Of a stretch of 64,000 nt of DNA, positions 19,453-28,349 are shown one piece after another. Origin of the DNA: Euzebyales bacterium (GTDB lineage Bacteria > Actinomycetota > Nitriliruptoria > Euzebyales > JAHELV01); NCBI GenBank assembly GCA_036374135.1, contig DASUUK010000024.1:172039-236038 (forward strand). Direction: 5' to 3'. Position 1 is the stretch's first letter. Every line of letters starts with the position of its first letter. Below the pieces are notes generated by a model that did no database searches, was not told where the DNA came from, and saw only the letters and a program-made list of their open reading frames with translations. The translations under genes were made by a program, and so were the position numbers.

Positions 19453-21396
19453 TCAGCCGCCCTGGAAGCGGTAGGAGGCGAGGAAGTACGGCCACAGCTG
19501 CCGTGCGACCCGATCGAACCTGTCCTGGCGCGCCTGGAGGTTGAGCGCGAAGCCGAAGTCGCCCCGGTTGACGCCGAGGTTGTACGCGTGCAACTCGGTG
19601 CCGCCGTCCCGGTAGCGGTACTCCCACAGCGCCGCGCGGTCTCCCCGGAAGGTCGTCGGCGTGAGCTGGAGCCGTTGGTAGTCGTCCTGCCGTGACCGCA
19701 GGCCGGCTTCCACGGTGCGCCAGGCCCCGACTGGGTCGCGCCGCTCGGAGACCCAGTCGAGCCGGAGATAGGTCCCGGTGGCAGGGTCGCGCAGATCGGT
19801 GATCGTCGCGGAACGCTCGATCACCTGCCAGCCGGGCGGATGGGCGACGCTGTAGGGCTGACGCCCACCGTCGAACGTCACCCAGTCGGGGGGTACCTGC
19901 ACGTCATCGAGCGCGGGGAGGACCCCGTCGGTCTGCGGTTGCGGCGCGGGTGTCGAGGGCGGATCGGCATCCGGCGGCGGGTCGGGAGCCGCCTGCGAAG
20001 GTGTAGGTGTCGGCGAGGGTCCACCGGCTGACTCGTCCGTGGACCCGCCCGTGCCCGTGGAACCGCGGGTTGGGGCCGCAGCGCTCTCCGACCGTTCGCT
20101 CGGTGTGGCGGCTACGCCGGCGGCGGCCGGTGTGTCCCGTCGCTCGTTGCCATCGACGAGCCACCAGCCCGCGGCGGCGATCACAGCGGCGAGCATCAGC
20201 GCGAGTGCCACGGGTAGCAGCCGGCGACCCGAGCGGGACCGGCGGGCAGACCGGCCCGGGCCCCGTGACCAGTCCGGCGCGCGTGCGACGCCCGCGGCGG
20301 CGCGCCGGGCGGCGGGGTCACCGTCGTCAGCCGTGTCACGGGTGGACCCGGGCAGATCCCCATCGACCGGCTCGCTGCCACTCACCCTCACCCCCGCCGA
20401 CGCCGCGCCACGCTGGCCGGCGGCGGTACCCTCCTCGTCCGCCGCGGGGGCGCCGCGGTCAGTGTCGGCGTCGACCCCGGGTCCCACCGCAGCGCCGGCG
20501 GCCCCGGCGGCCACGGCCCGGGCCGACGCGATCTCCTCAGTCGTGCGTTCCGCTGCGTCCTCGTCGGGAAGGACACCACCCAGCGCCGCCACCCGTTCCA
20601 GTCGGCCCCGCAACGCGGCCGCGTCGGGCCGGTCGGTCGGATCCTTGACGAGCAGATCGGTCAGCACGTCGGCCAGGGCACCGGCGCGCTCCGGCGCGCG
20701 CGGTGCCTCGTTGAGCGCGGCGACGACGGTCGCCATCGATCCGGAGGACCTGAACGGAGGCACGCCCTCGACCGCGTAGTACAGGGTGGCGCCGAGGCCG
20801 TAGAGGTCGGCCGCCGGGCCGACCTCGTCGCCGCGCGCGTGCTCGGGGGCGATGTAGGCCGGCGTGCCCATCACCACACCCGTCGCGGTCAGCGTCGACT
20901 CGTCGCCCAGTCGAGCGATCCCGAAGTCGGCCAGGCGTGGCCGGTCACCGTCGATCAGCACGTTGCTGGGCTTGATGTCCCGGTGGATGATCCCCTCGCG
21001 GTGCGCCGCCTCCAGCGTGTCGAGCACCTGCAGCCCCAGCCGCGCAGCCGTCGGCGGCGTCAGGGGACCGGCACGACGGACGAGCGTCGCCAGGTCCGGC
21101 GCCTCGACCAGTTCCATGATGAGGTGGACGGTGCCATCGCCCTCGATGATGTCGTAGATGCCAACGACACCGGCACCGCCCAGCCGCGCGGCCGCACGCG
21201 CCTCGCGCAGTGCGCGCGACCGCCCGACCGCTGCCTCGTCGGCGTCGATGGGGAAGGTGATCTCCTTGACCGCAACGGCACGGTCGAGACGCTCGTCGTA
21301 CCCACGCCAGACCGCGCCGGACCCGCCACGGCCGACAAGACGGTCCAGCCGGTAGCGGCCGGCGACGCGGCGGACAGATGATGCGTCGGTGGCCAT
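19453..21396 (-). CDS. Transmembrane serine/threonine protein kinase
   Basis: 647 aa. The kinase domain spans about residues 12-275: a glycine loop VGRGGSGAVW, the VAVKEI lysine, catalytic HRDIKPSNVL and the DFGIAR metal site, all intact. An acidic and alanine-rich juxtamembrane stretch follows, then one membrane helix near residue 400 (LLPVALALMLAAVIAAAGWW). The outside part is a Ser/Pro/Thr-rich linker followed by a folded domain of about 140 residues (PPDWVTFDGGRQPYSVAHPP ... LWPYFLASYRFQGG). There are no PASTA repeats, so the sensor differs from PknB. It is a single gene, convergent with citrate synthase. Signal and targets are unknown. Confidence 0.92.
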   Translation of the reverse strand: MATDASSVRRVAGRYRLDRLVGRGGSGAVWRGYDERLDRAVAVKEITFPIDADEAAVGRSRALREARAAARLGGAGVVGIYDIIEGDGTVHLIMELVEAPDLATLVRRAGPLTPPTAARLGLQVLDTLEAAHREGIIHRDIKPSNVLIDGDRPRLADFGIARLGDESTLTATGVVMGTPAYIAPEHARGDEVGPAADLYGLGATLYYAVEGVPPFRSSGSMATVVAALNEAPRAPERAGALADVLTDLLVKDPTDRPDAAALRGRLERVAALGGVLPDEDAAERTTEEIASARAVAAGAAGAAVGPGVDADTDRGAPAADEEGTAAGQRGAASAGVRVSGSEPVDGDLPGSTRDTADDGDPAARRAAAGVARAPDWSRGPGRSARRSRSGRRLLPVALALMLAAVIAAAGWWLVDGNERRDTPAAAGVAATPSERSESAAAPTRGSTGTGGSTDESAGGPSPTPTPSQAAPDPPPDADPPSTPAPQPQTDGVLPALDDVQVPPDWVTFDGGRQPYSVAHPPGWQVIERSATITDLRDPATGTYLRLDWVSERRDPVGAWRTVEAGLRSRQDDYQRLQLTPTTFRGDRAALWEYRYRDGGTELHAYNLGVNRGDFGFALNLQARQDRFDRVARQLWPYFLASYRFQGG

Positions 21397-21511
21397 GCAG
21401 CCTGTCTGCCCGGTCGGCGACCGCGAGGAACGTCAGATGCGCACTCCGTGCATCGCGCAGCGCCCGACGTGGCAGCTCAGCCTCCTGTCGCGGCGACGGA
21501 CGACGTGCCGC

Positions 21512-22087
21512 TCAGCCGTCCTCGCGGTAGGCGATGCCCATGATCCGCAGGTGGAACGTGTCGCTCAGCAGTCGGCCCGGACGGCGGATCCCGAAGTCCG
21601 AGCAGCGCAGCGACGCGGAACCCGAGAACACGACGGCGTCGCCGTCATCGACGGTCCGCACGACACCGACCGCGATGCGGGCCGGCCGTGAGACCCCACC
21701 CAGTGTCAGGTCGCCGACGAGCGCCCAGAGGGGACGGTCGCCGTCGTGCGTGACGAACGACTCCAGGATCGGCTCCATCCGACTGGCCTCGAACGTCGCG
21801 ACCGGCGCGGTGGAGGGTTCGATCTCGTGTCCGGGCCGCGCGGCGTGGTGGCCGGCGACCTGGGTGAGATCTCCGACATCGACGCGCACCGAGATGTTGA
21901 CCGACATCAGGTCGGTCGGGACCTCGATCGTTCCCGCGACCCGCCCGGCGACGCGGGTCAACGGGATGCCGGCGTAGCGCAGGCGGACCTCGACGCGCGT
22001 CTGGGCGTCGTCGATGCCGTAGCGGCCCACTCCACCACGGGCACGGACTTCGGTGCGGTCCGCATCGGCGGCGTTCGTCGGCGTCAC
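21512..22087 (-). CDS. YceI family lipocalin-like protein
   Basis: 191 aa from GTG 22087, preferred over an ATG at 22108 because AGGAGG lies seven bases before the GTG and nothing suitable precedes the ATG. The beta-rich YceI pattern is seen in GRYGIDDAQTRVEVRLRYAG, AGTIEVPTDLMSVNISVRVD, ATFEAS and LTLGGVSRPARIAVGV. YceI proteins form an extended barrel that binds polyisoprenoid-like lipids. No signal peptide is visible, so this one is probably cytoplasmic, as in many actinobacteria. It stands alone, divergent from the epimerase gene. Confidence 0.85.
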   Translation of the reverse strand: MTPTNAADADRTEVRARGGVGRYGIDDAQTRVEVRLRYAGIPLTRVAGRVAGTIEVPTDLMSVNISVRVDVGDLTQVAGHHAARPGHEIEPSTAPVATFEASRMEPILESFVTHDGDRPLWALVGDLTLGGVSRPARIAVGVVRTVDDGDAVVFSGSASLRCSDFGIRRPGRLLSDTFHLRIMGIAYREDG

Positions 22088-22347
22088 GGGCGTTCCTCCT
22101 GCATCCATGTTGCTCTCACACGGCGGACCCTAGGTGCCCGGCTCGGCGGCCGAATCGCCAATTCTTGGGAAACCCGACTCCTGCCGCAGCTCCGCGCGAG
22201 GGAGCCGTCAGGTCCGCATACAGGTTTCCCGTGGGTTCGGCGAGAAACGGGCGGGGCCGACGCCCGGCACGCCCCACGGTCCGGGCACGCGTCCGACGGA
22301 CCCGGCAGCGAGTACGGTCTGCGTCGTTCACGACAGGAGGAGTGTGC

Positions 22348-23301
22348 ATGAGGATCCTCGTCACCGGTGGCGCCGGCTTCATCGGCGCCAACCTCGTCGC
22401 CCGCCTCACCCGCACCCCTGGGATCGACCGGATCGTCGTCGTGGACGACCTGTCGACCGGCGACGCCGCCCGCCTCGAGCGGTTCGCCGACGTGGAGCTT
22501 CGCAAGGGGTCCGTGCTGGACACCCGCCTGTTGCGCGACACCGCCGACGGCTGCGACGCCGTCGTGCACCTCGCTGCGCTCGCGTCGGTCCCCGAGTCAC
22601 TGGACCGTCCGAGCGACTACCACGACGTCAACGTCACGGGCACGCTCCGGGTGCTGGAGGCCGCGCGTGGGTCCGGCGCGCACGTGATCGTGGCGTCGTC
22701 GGCCGCGGTCTACGGCCAGAACCCGCCGTTGCCGGCGGCCGAGTCGTTGCCACCCGACCTGCACAGCGTGTACGCATCGAGCAAGCTGGCCGCCGAGGCC
22801 CACGCGCTGGCGTACGGCAACGCGTTCGATCTGCCCGTGCTGGTGCTGCGGTTCTTCAACGTGTTCGGACCGTTGCAGGATGTCGGCCACGCCTACGCCG
22901 CCGTCGTCCCGGCGTTCGTGTCGGCCGCGGTCGCGGGGGAGCCGCTGCAGTTCTTCGGTGATGGCGAGCAGACCCGTGACATGGTCCCGGTCGGGGCCGT
23001 GACCGCTGTGGTGACCGACGCGATCGCGCGCCGGGTGACCCACAGCGCACCGGTGAACCTGGCCATCGGCACTCGCCACAGCCTGCTGGAGATCGCCGAT
23101 GCGCTCGAGGAGATCCTCGGCCGGCCACTCGAGCGCCGCCACGGACCTCCTCGCGCCGGGGACGTCCGCCACTCACAGGCCGACACGACAGCGCTCCGGC
23201 GGCTGTTCCCCGATCTGCGGGTTCCCGACTTCTCGGACGAGCTGCGGGCCACCGTCGAGTGGTTCGAGCGCGGCCGATCGGCGGATGGCCGCCTGAGCTG
23301 A
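22348..23301 (+). CDS. NAD-dependent sugar-nucleotide epimerase/dehydratase
   Basis: 317 aa from ATG 22348, preceded by AGGAGG. The extended SDR fold is clear: N-terminal VTGGAGFIGANL for NAD, a catalytic serine in VASSAAVYG, YASSKLAAE with the YxxxK pair, and LRFFNVFGP. It resembles UDP-glucose 4-epimerase and related enzymes that supply sugars for cell-surface glycans. Substrate cannot be set. A longer open frame upstream is non-homologous. The gene is monocistronic by spacing, with DUF4349 85 bases downstream. Confidence 0.9.
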   Translation: MRILVTGGAGFIGANLVARLTRTPGIDRIVVVDDLSTGDAARLERFADVELRKGSVLDTRLLRDTADGCDAVVHLAALASVPESLDRPSDYHDVNVTGTLRVLEAARGSGAHVIVASSAAVYGQNPPLPAAESLPPDLHSVYASSKLAAEAHALAYGNAFDLPVLVLRFFNVFGPLQDVGHAYAAVVPAFVSAAVAGEPLQFFGDGEQTRDMVPVGAVTAVVTDAIARRVTHSAPVNLAIGTRHSLLEIADALEEILGRPLERRHGPPRAGDVRHSQADTTALRRLFPDLRVPDFSDELRATVEWFERGRSADGRLS

Positions 23302-23386
23302 CGCAGACGGGTTCGCACGCGGAACCTTCCCGCCCCTCGCAACGTCCTACAGCTGTCGTAGCACACCGGACGGAAGGAGCGTGGTG

Positions 23387-24319
23387 ATGAAGCGGACAGG
23401 CGTGATGGTCCTGCTGGCGATGATGGTCGTGGTCGCCGGCTGCGCCGGTGGCGGCGCCGAGGAGGCTGCAGGCGGTGGGGGGCAACGCGCGCAGACGGAC
23501 GAGTCCGGTCCCCAGCGGGCGGCGGCGGACGGGGAGGCCGACATGGCGGCACCCGAGGAGGGCGACGGTGCCGACGACGTCGCCGCGGCCGGCGAGGGCG
23601 GGGCCGTGACCGCGGCAACGCTGGCGGCCGTCGGGGAGCGGGTCGTGCGCGACGGCACGCTGCGGATGCGTGTCGGAGCCGGCGCGTTCGACGGCGCCTT
23701 CGACGAACTCGTGGGACTGGCCGGGCGGTTCGGTGGCACGGTGCTGGCCAGCGACGCCACGACCGCGGACGACGGCTCGACATCCGGAACCGTGACGATC
23801 AAGGTGCCGACCGAAGACTTCGACGCGCTGCTCGTCGCGGTCGGACAGGTGGGCGAGATCGAGCAGCGATCGATCACGTCGGAGGACGTGTCCGGCGAGT
23901 TCATCGACCTCGAGGCGCGACTGCGGCACAACCGGGCACAGGAACGCTTCTACCTGTCACTGCTCGACCGCGCCGACGACGTCGAGGACGCCATCGCCGT
24001 GCAGCAGCGCGTCGAGGGCATCCAGCAGACGATTGAGCGGATCGAGGGCCGGCTGCGGTTCCTGGAGGACCGGACGAGCTTCTCCCGTCTGACCGTCGAG
24101 GTGTTCGAGGCCGGCGGCGCGTACCAGCCGGGCGGCTCCCCTGCGCCGAGCTTCGCTCGGTACTGGGCGACCGCACGCGCAGCGCTGGTGACGGTGCTGG
24201 GTGGCGCACTGGTCGTGGCGACCGTGGCGCTGCCGTTCCTGCTGACCGGTGCGATCATCCTTGTCGTCGTGCGCCGACACGGCACGGCGCGCCGTCGGAC
24301 CGCCACGCCCGAGGCGTGA
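23387..24319 (+). CDS. DUF4349 lipoprotein
   Basis: 310 aa from ATG 23387 (GTGs at 23381 and 23384 are alternatives), preceded by GGAAGGAG. A lipoprotein signal ends in VVVAGCAGG. After a low-complexity acidic, alanine-rich linker comes the DUF4349 domain: VVRDGTLRMRVGAGAFDGAF, GGTVLASDATT, VTIKVPTEDFDALL, then a coiled coil (RAQERFYLSLLDRADDVEDA ... QQTIERIEGRLRFLEDRTSF). A C-terminal membrane helix follows (VTVLGGALVVATVALPFLL). So it is anchored at both ends, with the coiled coil outside. Function is unknown; such proteins are thought to act in the envelope. Confidence 0.88.
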   Translation: MKRTGVMVLLAMMVVVAGCAGGGAEEAAGGGGQRAQTDESGPQRAAADGEADMAAPEEGDGADDVAAAGEGGAVTAATLAAVGERVVRDGTLRMRVGAGAFDGAFDELVGLAGRFGGTVLASDATTADDGSTSGTVTIKVPTEDFDALLVAVGQVGEIEQRSITSEDVSGEFIDLEARLRHNRAQERFYLSLLDRADDVEDAIAVQQRVEGIQQTIERIEGRLRFLEDRTSFSRLTVEVFEAGGAYQPGGSPAPSFARYWATARAALVTVLGGALVVATVALPFLLTGAIILVVVRRHGTARRRTATPEA

Positions 24320-24324
24320 CGCGG

Positions 24325-25251
24325 TCACGGCGACCAGCCGATCAGCCGCGCCGGGTTGTGCCAGCACACCGCACGCAGCCAGTCCGCGCCGAGTCCGAGC
24401 CGTGCGAGGGCGTCGACCTGGTGGGCATAGCTGTACGGGATGTTCGGGAAGTCGCTGCCGAGCACGATGCGGTCGGCGTGCTCGGCCAACCGTGGCACCA
24501 GCCGCGGGGGGAACGGCGCCACGCGCTCGATGAACCTGGTGAACACCATCGTCGTGTCGAGGTGGACCCCGCCGAACCGGTCTGCCAGGTCCAGGAACGC
24601 GTCGTACTCGGGCAGACCCATGTGCGCCACGATGACGGTCAGGTCCGGATGCGCCTCGAGCACCTCGATGAACACGGACGGGCCGGTGTGGGCACCCGGC
24701 TGAGGACCGGATCCGGCGTGGACGACAACGGGTGCGCCCGCGTCGGACAGTCGGCGCCACACGGGTCGCAGCACCTTCGCGCGCGGGTCGAAGCCGCCGA
24801 CCTGCAGGTGCACCTTCCACAGCCGGGCACCGGCCTCGAGCGCGTCAGCGACGTACGCGTCGACGTCCGGCTCGGCGTGGAACGTCGCGCAGTGCACCGC
24901 GTCGGGCACCTTCGCGGCGAAATCGGCGAGCCACCCGTTGAGCCACGCGGCCATGCCCGGTCGGTGCGCGTAGGCCAGCGCCCCGAAGCGGCGGACGCCG
25001 AGCGCGCGCAACCTGGCGACGCGCGCGGACTCGTCTCCCCGGTAGCGGATCGCCCACGGCGCGCCATGGACGTCGACGCCGTCGAAGAACGCCCAGACCT
25101 TGCGCAGCACCCGCTCCGGCATGAAGTGGACGTGCAGGTCGATCGCGCCCGGCAGGCCCAGCGCACGCCAGAATGCGGGCACGCCCGCATCATCATGCGG
25201 CCCGGTGGCCGGTGCACCGCTGACAGCGGCGGACGGGCCGCCGCCGCTCAC
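24325..25251 (-). CDS. Amidohydrolase-family metal-dependent hydrolase
   Basis: 308 aa from a GTG at 25251 that overlaps the HMG-CoA lyase stop by four bases (GTGA); a GTG just before PAFWRALG is a shorter option. The TIM-barrel amidohydrolase-2 pattern is present: IDLHVHFMPE (HxH metal ligands), VVHAGSGPQ, TVIVAHMGLPEY and IVLGSDFPNIPYSY (metal-binding Asp). Relatives are decarboxylases and hydrolases of the ACMSD/2-pyrone type. Coupling to an HMG-CoA-lyase-like gene suggests a shared catabolic path, but the substrate is unknown. It converges with DUF4349 with only five bases between stops. Confidence 0.85.
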   Translation of the reverse strand: MSGGGPSAAVSGAPATGPHDDAGVPAFWRALGLPGAIDLHVHFMPERVLRKVWAFFDGVDVHGAPWAIRYRGDESARVARLRALGVRRFGALAYAHRPGMAAWLNGWLADFAAKVPDAVHCATFHAEPDVDAYVADALEAGARLWKVHLQVGGFDPRAKVLRPVWRRLSDAGAPVVVHAGSGPQPGAHTGPSVFIEVLEAHPDLTVIVAHMGLPEYDAFLDLADRFGGVHLDTTMVFTRFIERVAPFPPRLVPRLAEHADRIVLGSDFPNIPYSYAHQVDALARLGLGADWLRAVCWHNPARLIGWSP

Positions 25252-26147
25252 GCCGCGTCGGGGAACGGACCCGCGCGGGACAGCAGGCCGGGCACCGTGG
25301 TTCCAAGCTGTTCGCCGACCCACTCGGCGACGGCGCTGACGTCGGTCAGGTGCAGACCGTGGACCACGCCCATGCGGTCGAGCAGGTAGATCAGATCCTC
25401 CGTGGCGATGTTGCCGGTGGCCGCGGGCGCGAACGGGCACCCGCCGATGCCCCCGACGCTCGCGTCGAGCGCCCCGACGCCCGCGTCCAGCGCCGCCACG
25501 ACGTTGGCGAACCCCGTGTTGCGCGTGTTGTGGAAGTGGCAGCGCAGATCGGTCCCGCCCACCCGCTCGGTGACCCGTCCGATCAGGTCGGTGACCTGCG
25601 GCGGCACGGCCACCCCGATGGTGTCGGCCAGTGCGATCTCGTCGGGACCGCTGTCGGCGACACGGGCCGCGATGGCAGCAACGCGACCGGGATCGACCTC
25701 GCCCTCGAACGGGCACCCGAACGAGGCGGACAGCGTGACGCTGGTCCGGACCCCCGCCGTGATGGCGCGCGCGGCGATGCGTTCCCACGACGCCAGCATG
25801 TCGTCGACGCCGACACCCTGGTTGCGGCGGCTGAACGTCTCGGTCGCCACGACGACCACGTTGACCTCGTCGACCTGCGCCTGCAGGGCGCGGTCGAGGC
25901 CGCGGTCGTTCAGCACGAGTCCGATGTAGGAGGCTCCGCGGTCACGGGGCACGGCCGCCATCACGTCCTCGGCGTCGGCCATCTGGGGGACGTGCTTCGG
26001 GTGAACGAAGCTCGTCGCCTCGATGCGATGAGCACCCGCGTCGAGCATCCGTTCGATCAGTGACACCTTGGTCGCCGTGTCGAGCATGGTGTCGGTGTTC
26101 TGCAGGCCGTCCCGCGGACCGACCTCGACGATCTCGATCTGCCTCAT
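25248..26147 (-). CDS. Hydroxymethylglutaryl-CoA lyase
   Basis: 299 aa from ATG 26147; the frame extends 42 bases further but MRQIEIVEVGPRDGLQN is the standard start. DRE-TIM features are visible: EVGPRDGLQN, the ADTIGVA region, metal-binding HFHNTR, and the GCPFAPAATGNIATED loop that carries the catalytic cysteine. It splits HMG-CoA into acetoacetate and acetyl-CoA in leucine breakdown. Related enzymes act on other 3-hydroxy-3-methyl acids. It is the first gene of a two-gene unit with the amidohydrolase. Confidence 0.9.
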   Translation of the reverse strand: MRQIEIVEVGPRDGLQNTDTMLDTATKVSLIERMLDAGAHRIEATSFVHPKHVPQMADAEDVMAAVPRDRGASYIGLVLNDRGLDRALQAQVDEVNVVVVATETFSRRNQGVGVDDMLASWERIAARAITAGVRTSVTLSASFGCPFEGEVDPGRVAAIAARVADSGPDEIALADTIGVAVPPQVTDLIGRVTERVGGTDLRCHFHNTRNTGFANVVAALDAGVGALDASVGGIGGCPFAPAATGNIATEDLIYLLDRMGVVHGLHLTDVSAVAEWVGEQLGTTVPGLLSRAGPFPDAA

Positions 26148-26294
26148 TGCCGCCACTCTCCAGCCGCGCTGGTCGTCCACCATACGCATGTGCGTCCCGG
26201 GAGTACGCCGAGTCGCGCACCACGCCGACGACGGCGACGCCGGTCGCCCATCCGGGTGTGGGCGGCCGGCGTCGCTGGGTGGTGCGCACCGTGC

Positions 26295-26459
26295 TCACAG
26301 CGCGGCAGCGCGGCGACGAGGGGCACGCATGCGGGAGCGCATGTTCGGGCGCCATCGTCGAGGTCCAGGCTCCCGGCGCCGTTCAGGACGCCGGTCTCGT
26401 GCACGGGCACGCGCCGCGTGCTCCATGCGGTACAGGGTCAGGTGCGTGTCGGGATGCAT
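26295..26459 (-). CDS. Small basic protein (MHPD type), possible
   Basis: 54 aa from ATG 26459 with GAGGGGAG seven bases upstream, a better Shine-Dalgarno site than most genes here. The N-terminus MHPDTHLTLYRMEHAARARA resembles short actinobacterial proteins that start MHP.. and continue as a charged amphipathic helix. The remainder is very arginine-rich and may be partly degenerate. The 147 bases to the HMG-CoA lyase start hold nothing recognised. Function is unknown. Confidence 0.45.
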   Translation of the reverse strand: MHPDTHLTLYRMEHAARARARDRRPERRREPGPRRWRPNMRSRMRAPRRRAAAL

Positions 26460-26629
26460 GCTGCGTCTCCCCTCCGCCGCCTCGTTGCGGCGGATCGTGT
26501 CGGTGGTGCCCGCAGGGGCCGATGACGGCCGTCGCACACACGCAGCTCCACGTACCGAGGGATCTCGGTGGAGACGAAGTAGGCGGCGGCCGCAGCCACC
26601 GCCTGTCAGGTATCGACTGATCGAAGGGA

Positions 26630-26716
26630 TCAGTCGGGACGGGCCGATGGCTCAGGGGCGGAACGCGGGCGCACTCCAGCCACCTGCACGGCAAAGAGGT
26701 CAGCGATTGCTGCCAT
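26630..26716 (-). CDS. 28-aa peptide with strong ribosome-binding site, possible
   Basis: ATG 26716 is preceded by GGGAGGAGG six bases upstream, one of the strongest Shine-Dalgarno matches in the window. The peptide (MAAIADLFAVQVAGVRPRSA and eight more residues) has a short hydrophobic start and a Pro/Arg tail. It resembles no leader peptide or precursor that I know. It precedes the 54-aa ORF on the same strand by 170 bases, so the two may share a transcript. Confidence 0.35.
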   Translation of the reverse strand: MAAIADLFAVQVAGVRPRSAPEPSARPD

Positions 26717-26893
26717 GACGTTCCTCCTCCCGGTCACATCGACTCGCCGGTGCCGCCTGGTTGGCGGTCGCGCAACCCTACCGTGTGGTTGCGCTGATCG
26801 AAAGAGCTGCCAGGAACTTCGTTGATACATCGACGGGCCGGTGCGTCGGGCTCCGACTGCTGCCCACCCCGCTGAGTCTCGCCTTCGGTGGCT

Positions 26894-27390
26894 CTAGACG
26901 ATCAACGCAACGATCAGCAGCACAGCGAGGCCGAGCACGAACGTGAACGTCAAGGACCCCTTTCGCGCTCCACCCGGATGCTTGGTCAGCTCAGGGATCA
27001 GATCCGCCGCGCTGATGTACAGGAAGTTGCCTGCAGCGAAGGGCAGCAGCCAGACGACCTGGACCCTGCCCGCCAGCGCATAGGCGAGGAGACCGCCGAC
27101 GAGGAACGTCAGCGCCGAGGCGAAGTTGAACAGCAACGCCCGCGACCTGCTCCATCCGGCATGGACCAGGATCCCGAAGTCGCCCAGCTCCTGTGGCACT
27201 TCGTGGGCCGCCGCAGCTGCCACGTGACGAGCCCGACCTGGGTGTCGACCAGGAAGGCGGCCCCTACGGCCAGGCCGCCGAGGTTGTGGATCCCGTCCGC
27301 CACGAGGACCAGGTACCCGAGCGGTCCATGTCGAACAAGCGGCCTGTGACAGTGGTGCCAGTGCAGGTACTGCTCGCGGACGAAGAAGCC
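26894..27390 (-). pseudogene. ZIP-family metal transporter remnant, frameshifted and N-truncated
   Basis: Two minus-strand frames carry consecutive pieces of a ZIP (zinc/iron) transporter. The upstream piece, about 27390-27230, reads [14 protein letters not shown], then [20 protein letters not shown]. The downstream piece reads [38 protein letters not shown] and the C-terminal helix to 26894. The HN motif of helix IV and the HEVPQELGD motif of helix V are the metal-site hallmarks. A frameshift near 27225 separates them, and the first three helices are missing, cut where an oppositely oriented remnant begins. A single-base assembly error could explain the frameshift but not the lost N-terminus. 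Confidence 0.75.
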
Positions 27391-27831
27391 AGGCTGCCGT
27401 CGACGACCTACGACAGCTCGGCCTGGGCAGCGACCGACTGGGGCTGGCCATCCGAGCCGGAGCCGACCGCGCATTCGAGCGTGACGCCGAGACCGATGTC
27501 ATCCGCGACACAGAGATCGGCGTGGCGGCAGGCGCCGTGATTGGTCTTCTCGCCGGACTGTCCATCGCCGCGGTCGCACTGGTCCAGGCGGCGTGGTCGG
27601 GCTGGGCGGCATCCTCGCACTCGGCATGCCCACTGGTCTGGGAGGGCGGTGCTCGGTGGCTTCCTGGGCGACGCCGTCGCGGAACGGTCGTTCACTGAAC
27701 GTGAGGAACTCGACGACATCCCACTCGAACCCGGCCAAGTCCTCGTGGCGGCGTGCAGCCACGGCCACGCCGAGTCCGTCAAGCAGGTGATGGAACGCCA
27801 CGGCGGCCAGCTTCTGCTGCGGGCCCAGTGA
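27390..27831 (+). pseudogene. General-stress-type membrane protein remnant, two frameshifts
   Basis: One frame gives [39 protein letters not shown] and GLLAGLSIAAVALVQAAW. The homology then moves through a second frame (VGLGGILALGMPTGLGG). A third frame from about 27640 gives LGGFLGDAVAERSFTEREEL, IPLEPGQVLVAACSHGHAES and VMERHGGQLLLRAQ, to the stop at 27831. This order (alpha/beta N-terminus, glycine-rich membrane hairpin, alpha/beta C-terminus) is that of DUF1269/YflT-like general stress proteins. The start is missing at the junction with the ZIP remnant. Three frames are needed to read it, so it is dead or badly assembled. Confidence 0.6.
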
Positions 27832-28048
27832 CATCGAGCACTGAGAGAGCACGACCGCCTGGTCGAGCAACGTGCGAGTGCCCCGGCTGCCCCACGGTCG
27901 GGCCGCCGCAGGAGACGGCGCGGAACCTGCGCGTCGGGTGGCGCTCGTATGCGTGTGCCATGACCGGTGAGAGCGGGCGGACCGAGACTGCGAGGTCGCG
28001 GCCATGGCGAGTTCAGCGGCAGGACGATCAACGTGACGGCGCGCCGCC

Positions 28049-28200
28049 AACGGCGTCGACGGGCTCGCGAACTGCGCCGGCATCCGCGGCGTCGGGACGG
28101 TGGTGAACGTCGATCGGCAGGTGGGACGCAGTCTGGACGTCAACCTCACCGGGCTGTTCACCACGACACGCGCCGTCGCCGCACCGGCGGCCACGAGGCG
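28049..28200 (+). pseudogene. Short-chain dehydrogenase fragment
   Basis: About 50 codons read NGVDGLANCAGIRGVGTVVN then LDVNLTGLFTTTRAVA, the central SDR segment (NAG motif and the helix after DVN.TG). The N-terminal NAD loop and the YxxxK active site are absent. Upstream (27832-28048) and downstream (to 28349) I see no other gene. It is an internal fragment of a deleted SDR gene. Confidence 0.55.
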
Positions 28201-28349
28201 CTCGCCACCCGGCTGCCATCGGCCATCGGCTTGGCCGCTCCGGCCATCATCGGCGTGGGGTTGGGGGTTGTCCGGCATCGCGATGGCCCGTAGCGTGCGG
28301 TCCACGTGCCGTGCGGCGCCGCGCCGCTGACGGGAGGTCCTGCCCACCG

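Noticed and set aside
26520..26640. Minus-strand frame with YFVSTEIPRYVELRVCDGRH
   Set aside because: It looks protein-like for about 20 residues but has no convincing start or ribosome-binding site and overlaps the space between two better-supported small ORFs.
27328..27390. Plus-strand start [20 protein letters not shown] for the stress-protein remnant
   Set aside because: This stretch is the antisense of the conserved ZIP segment [14 protein letters not shown], so it is a shadow and not the true N-terminus.
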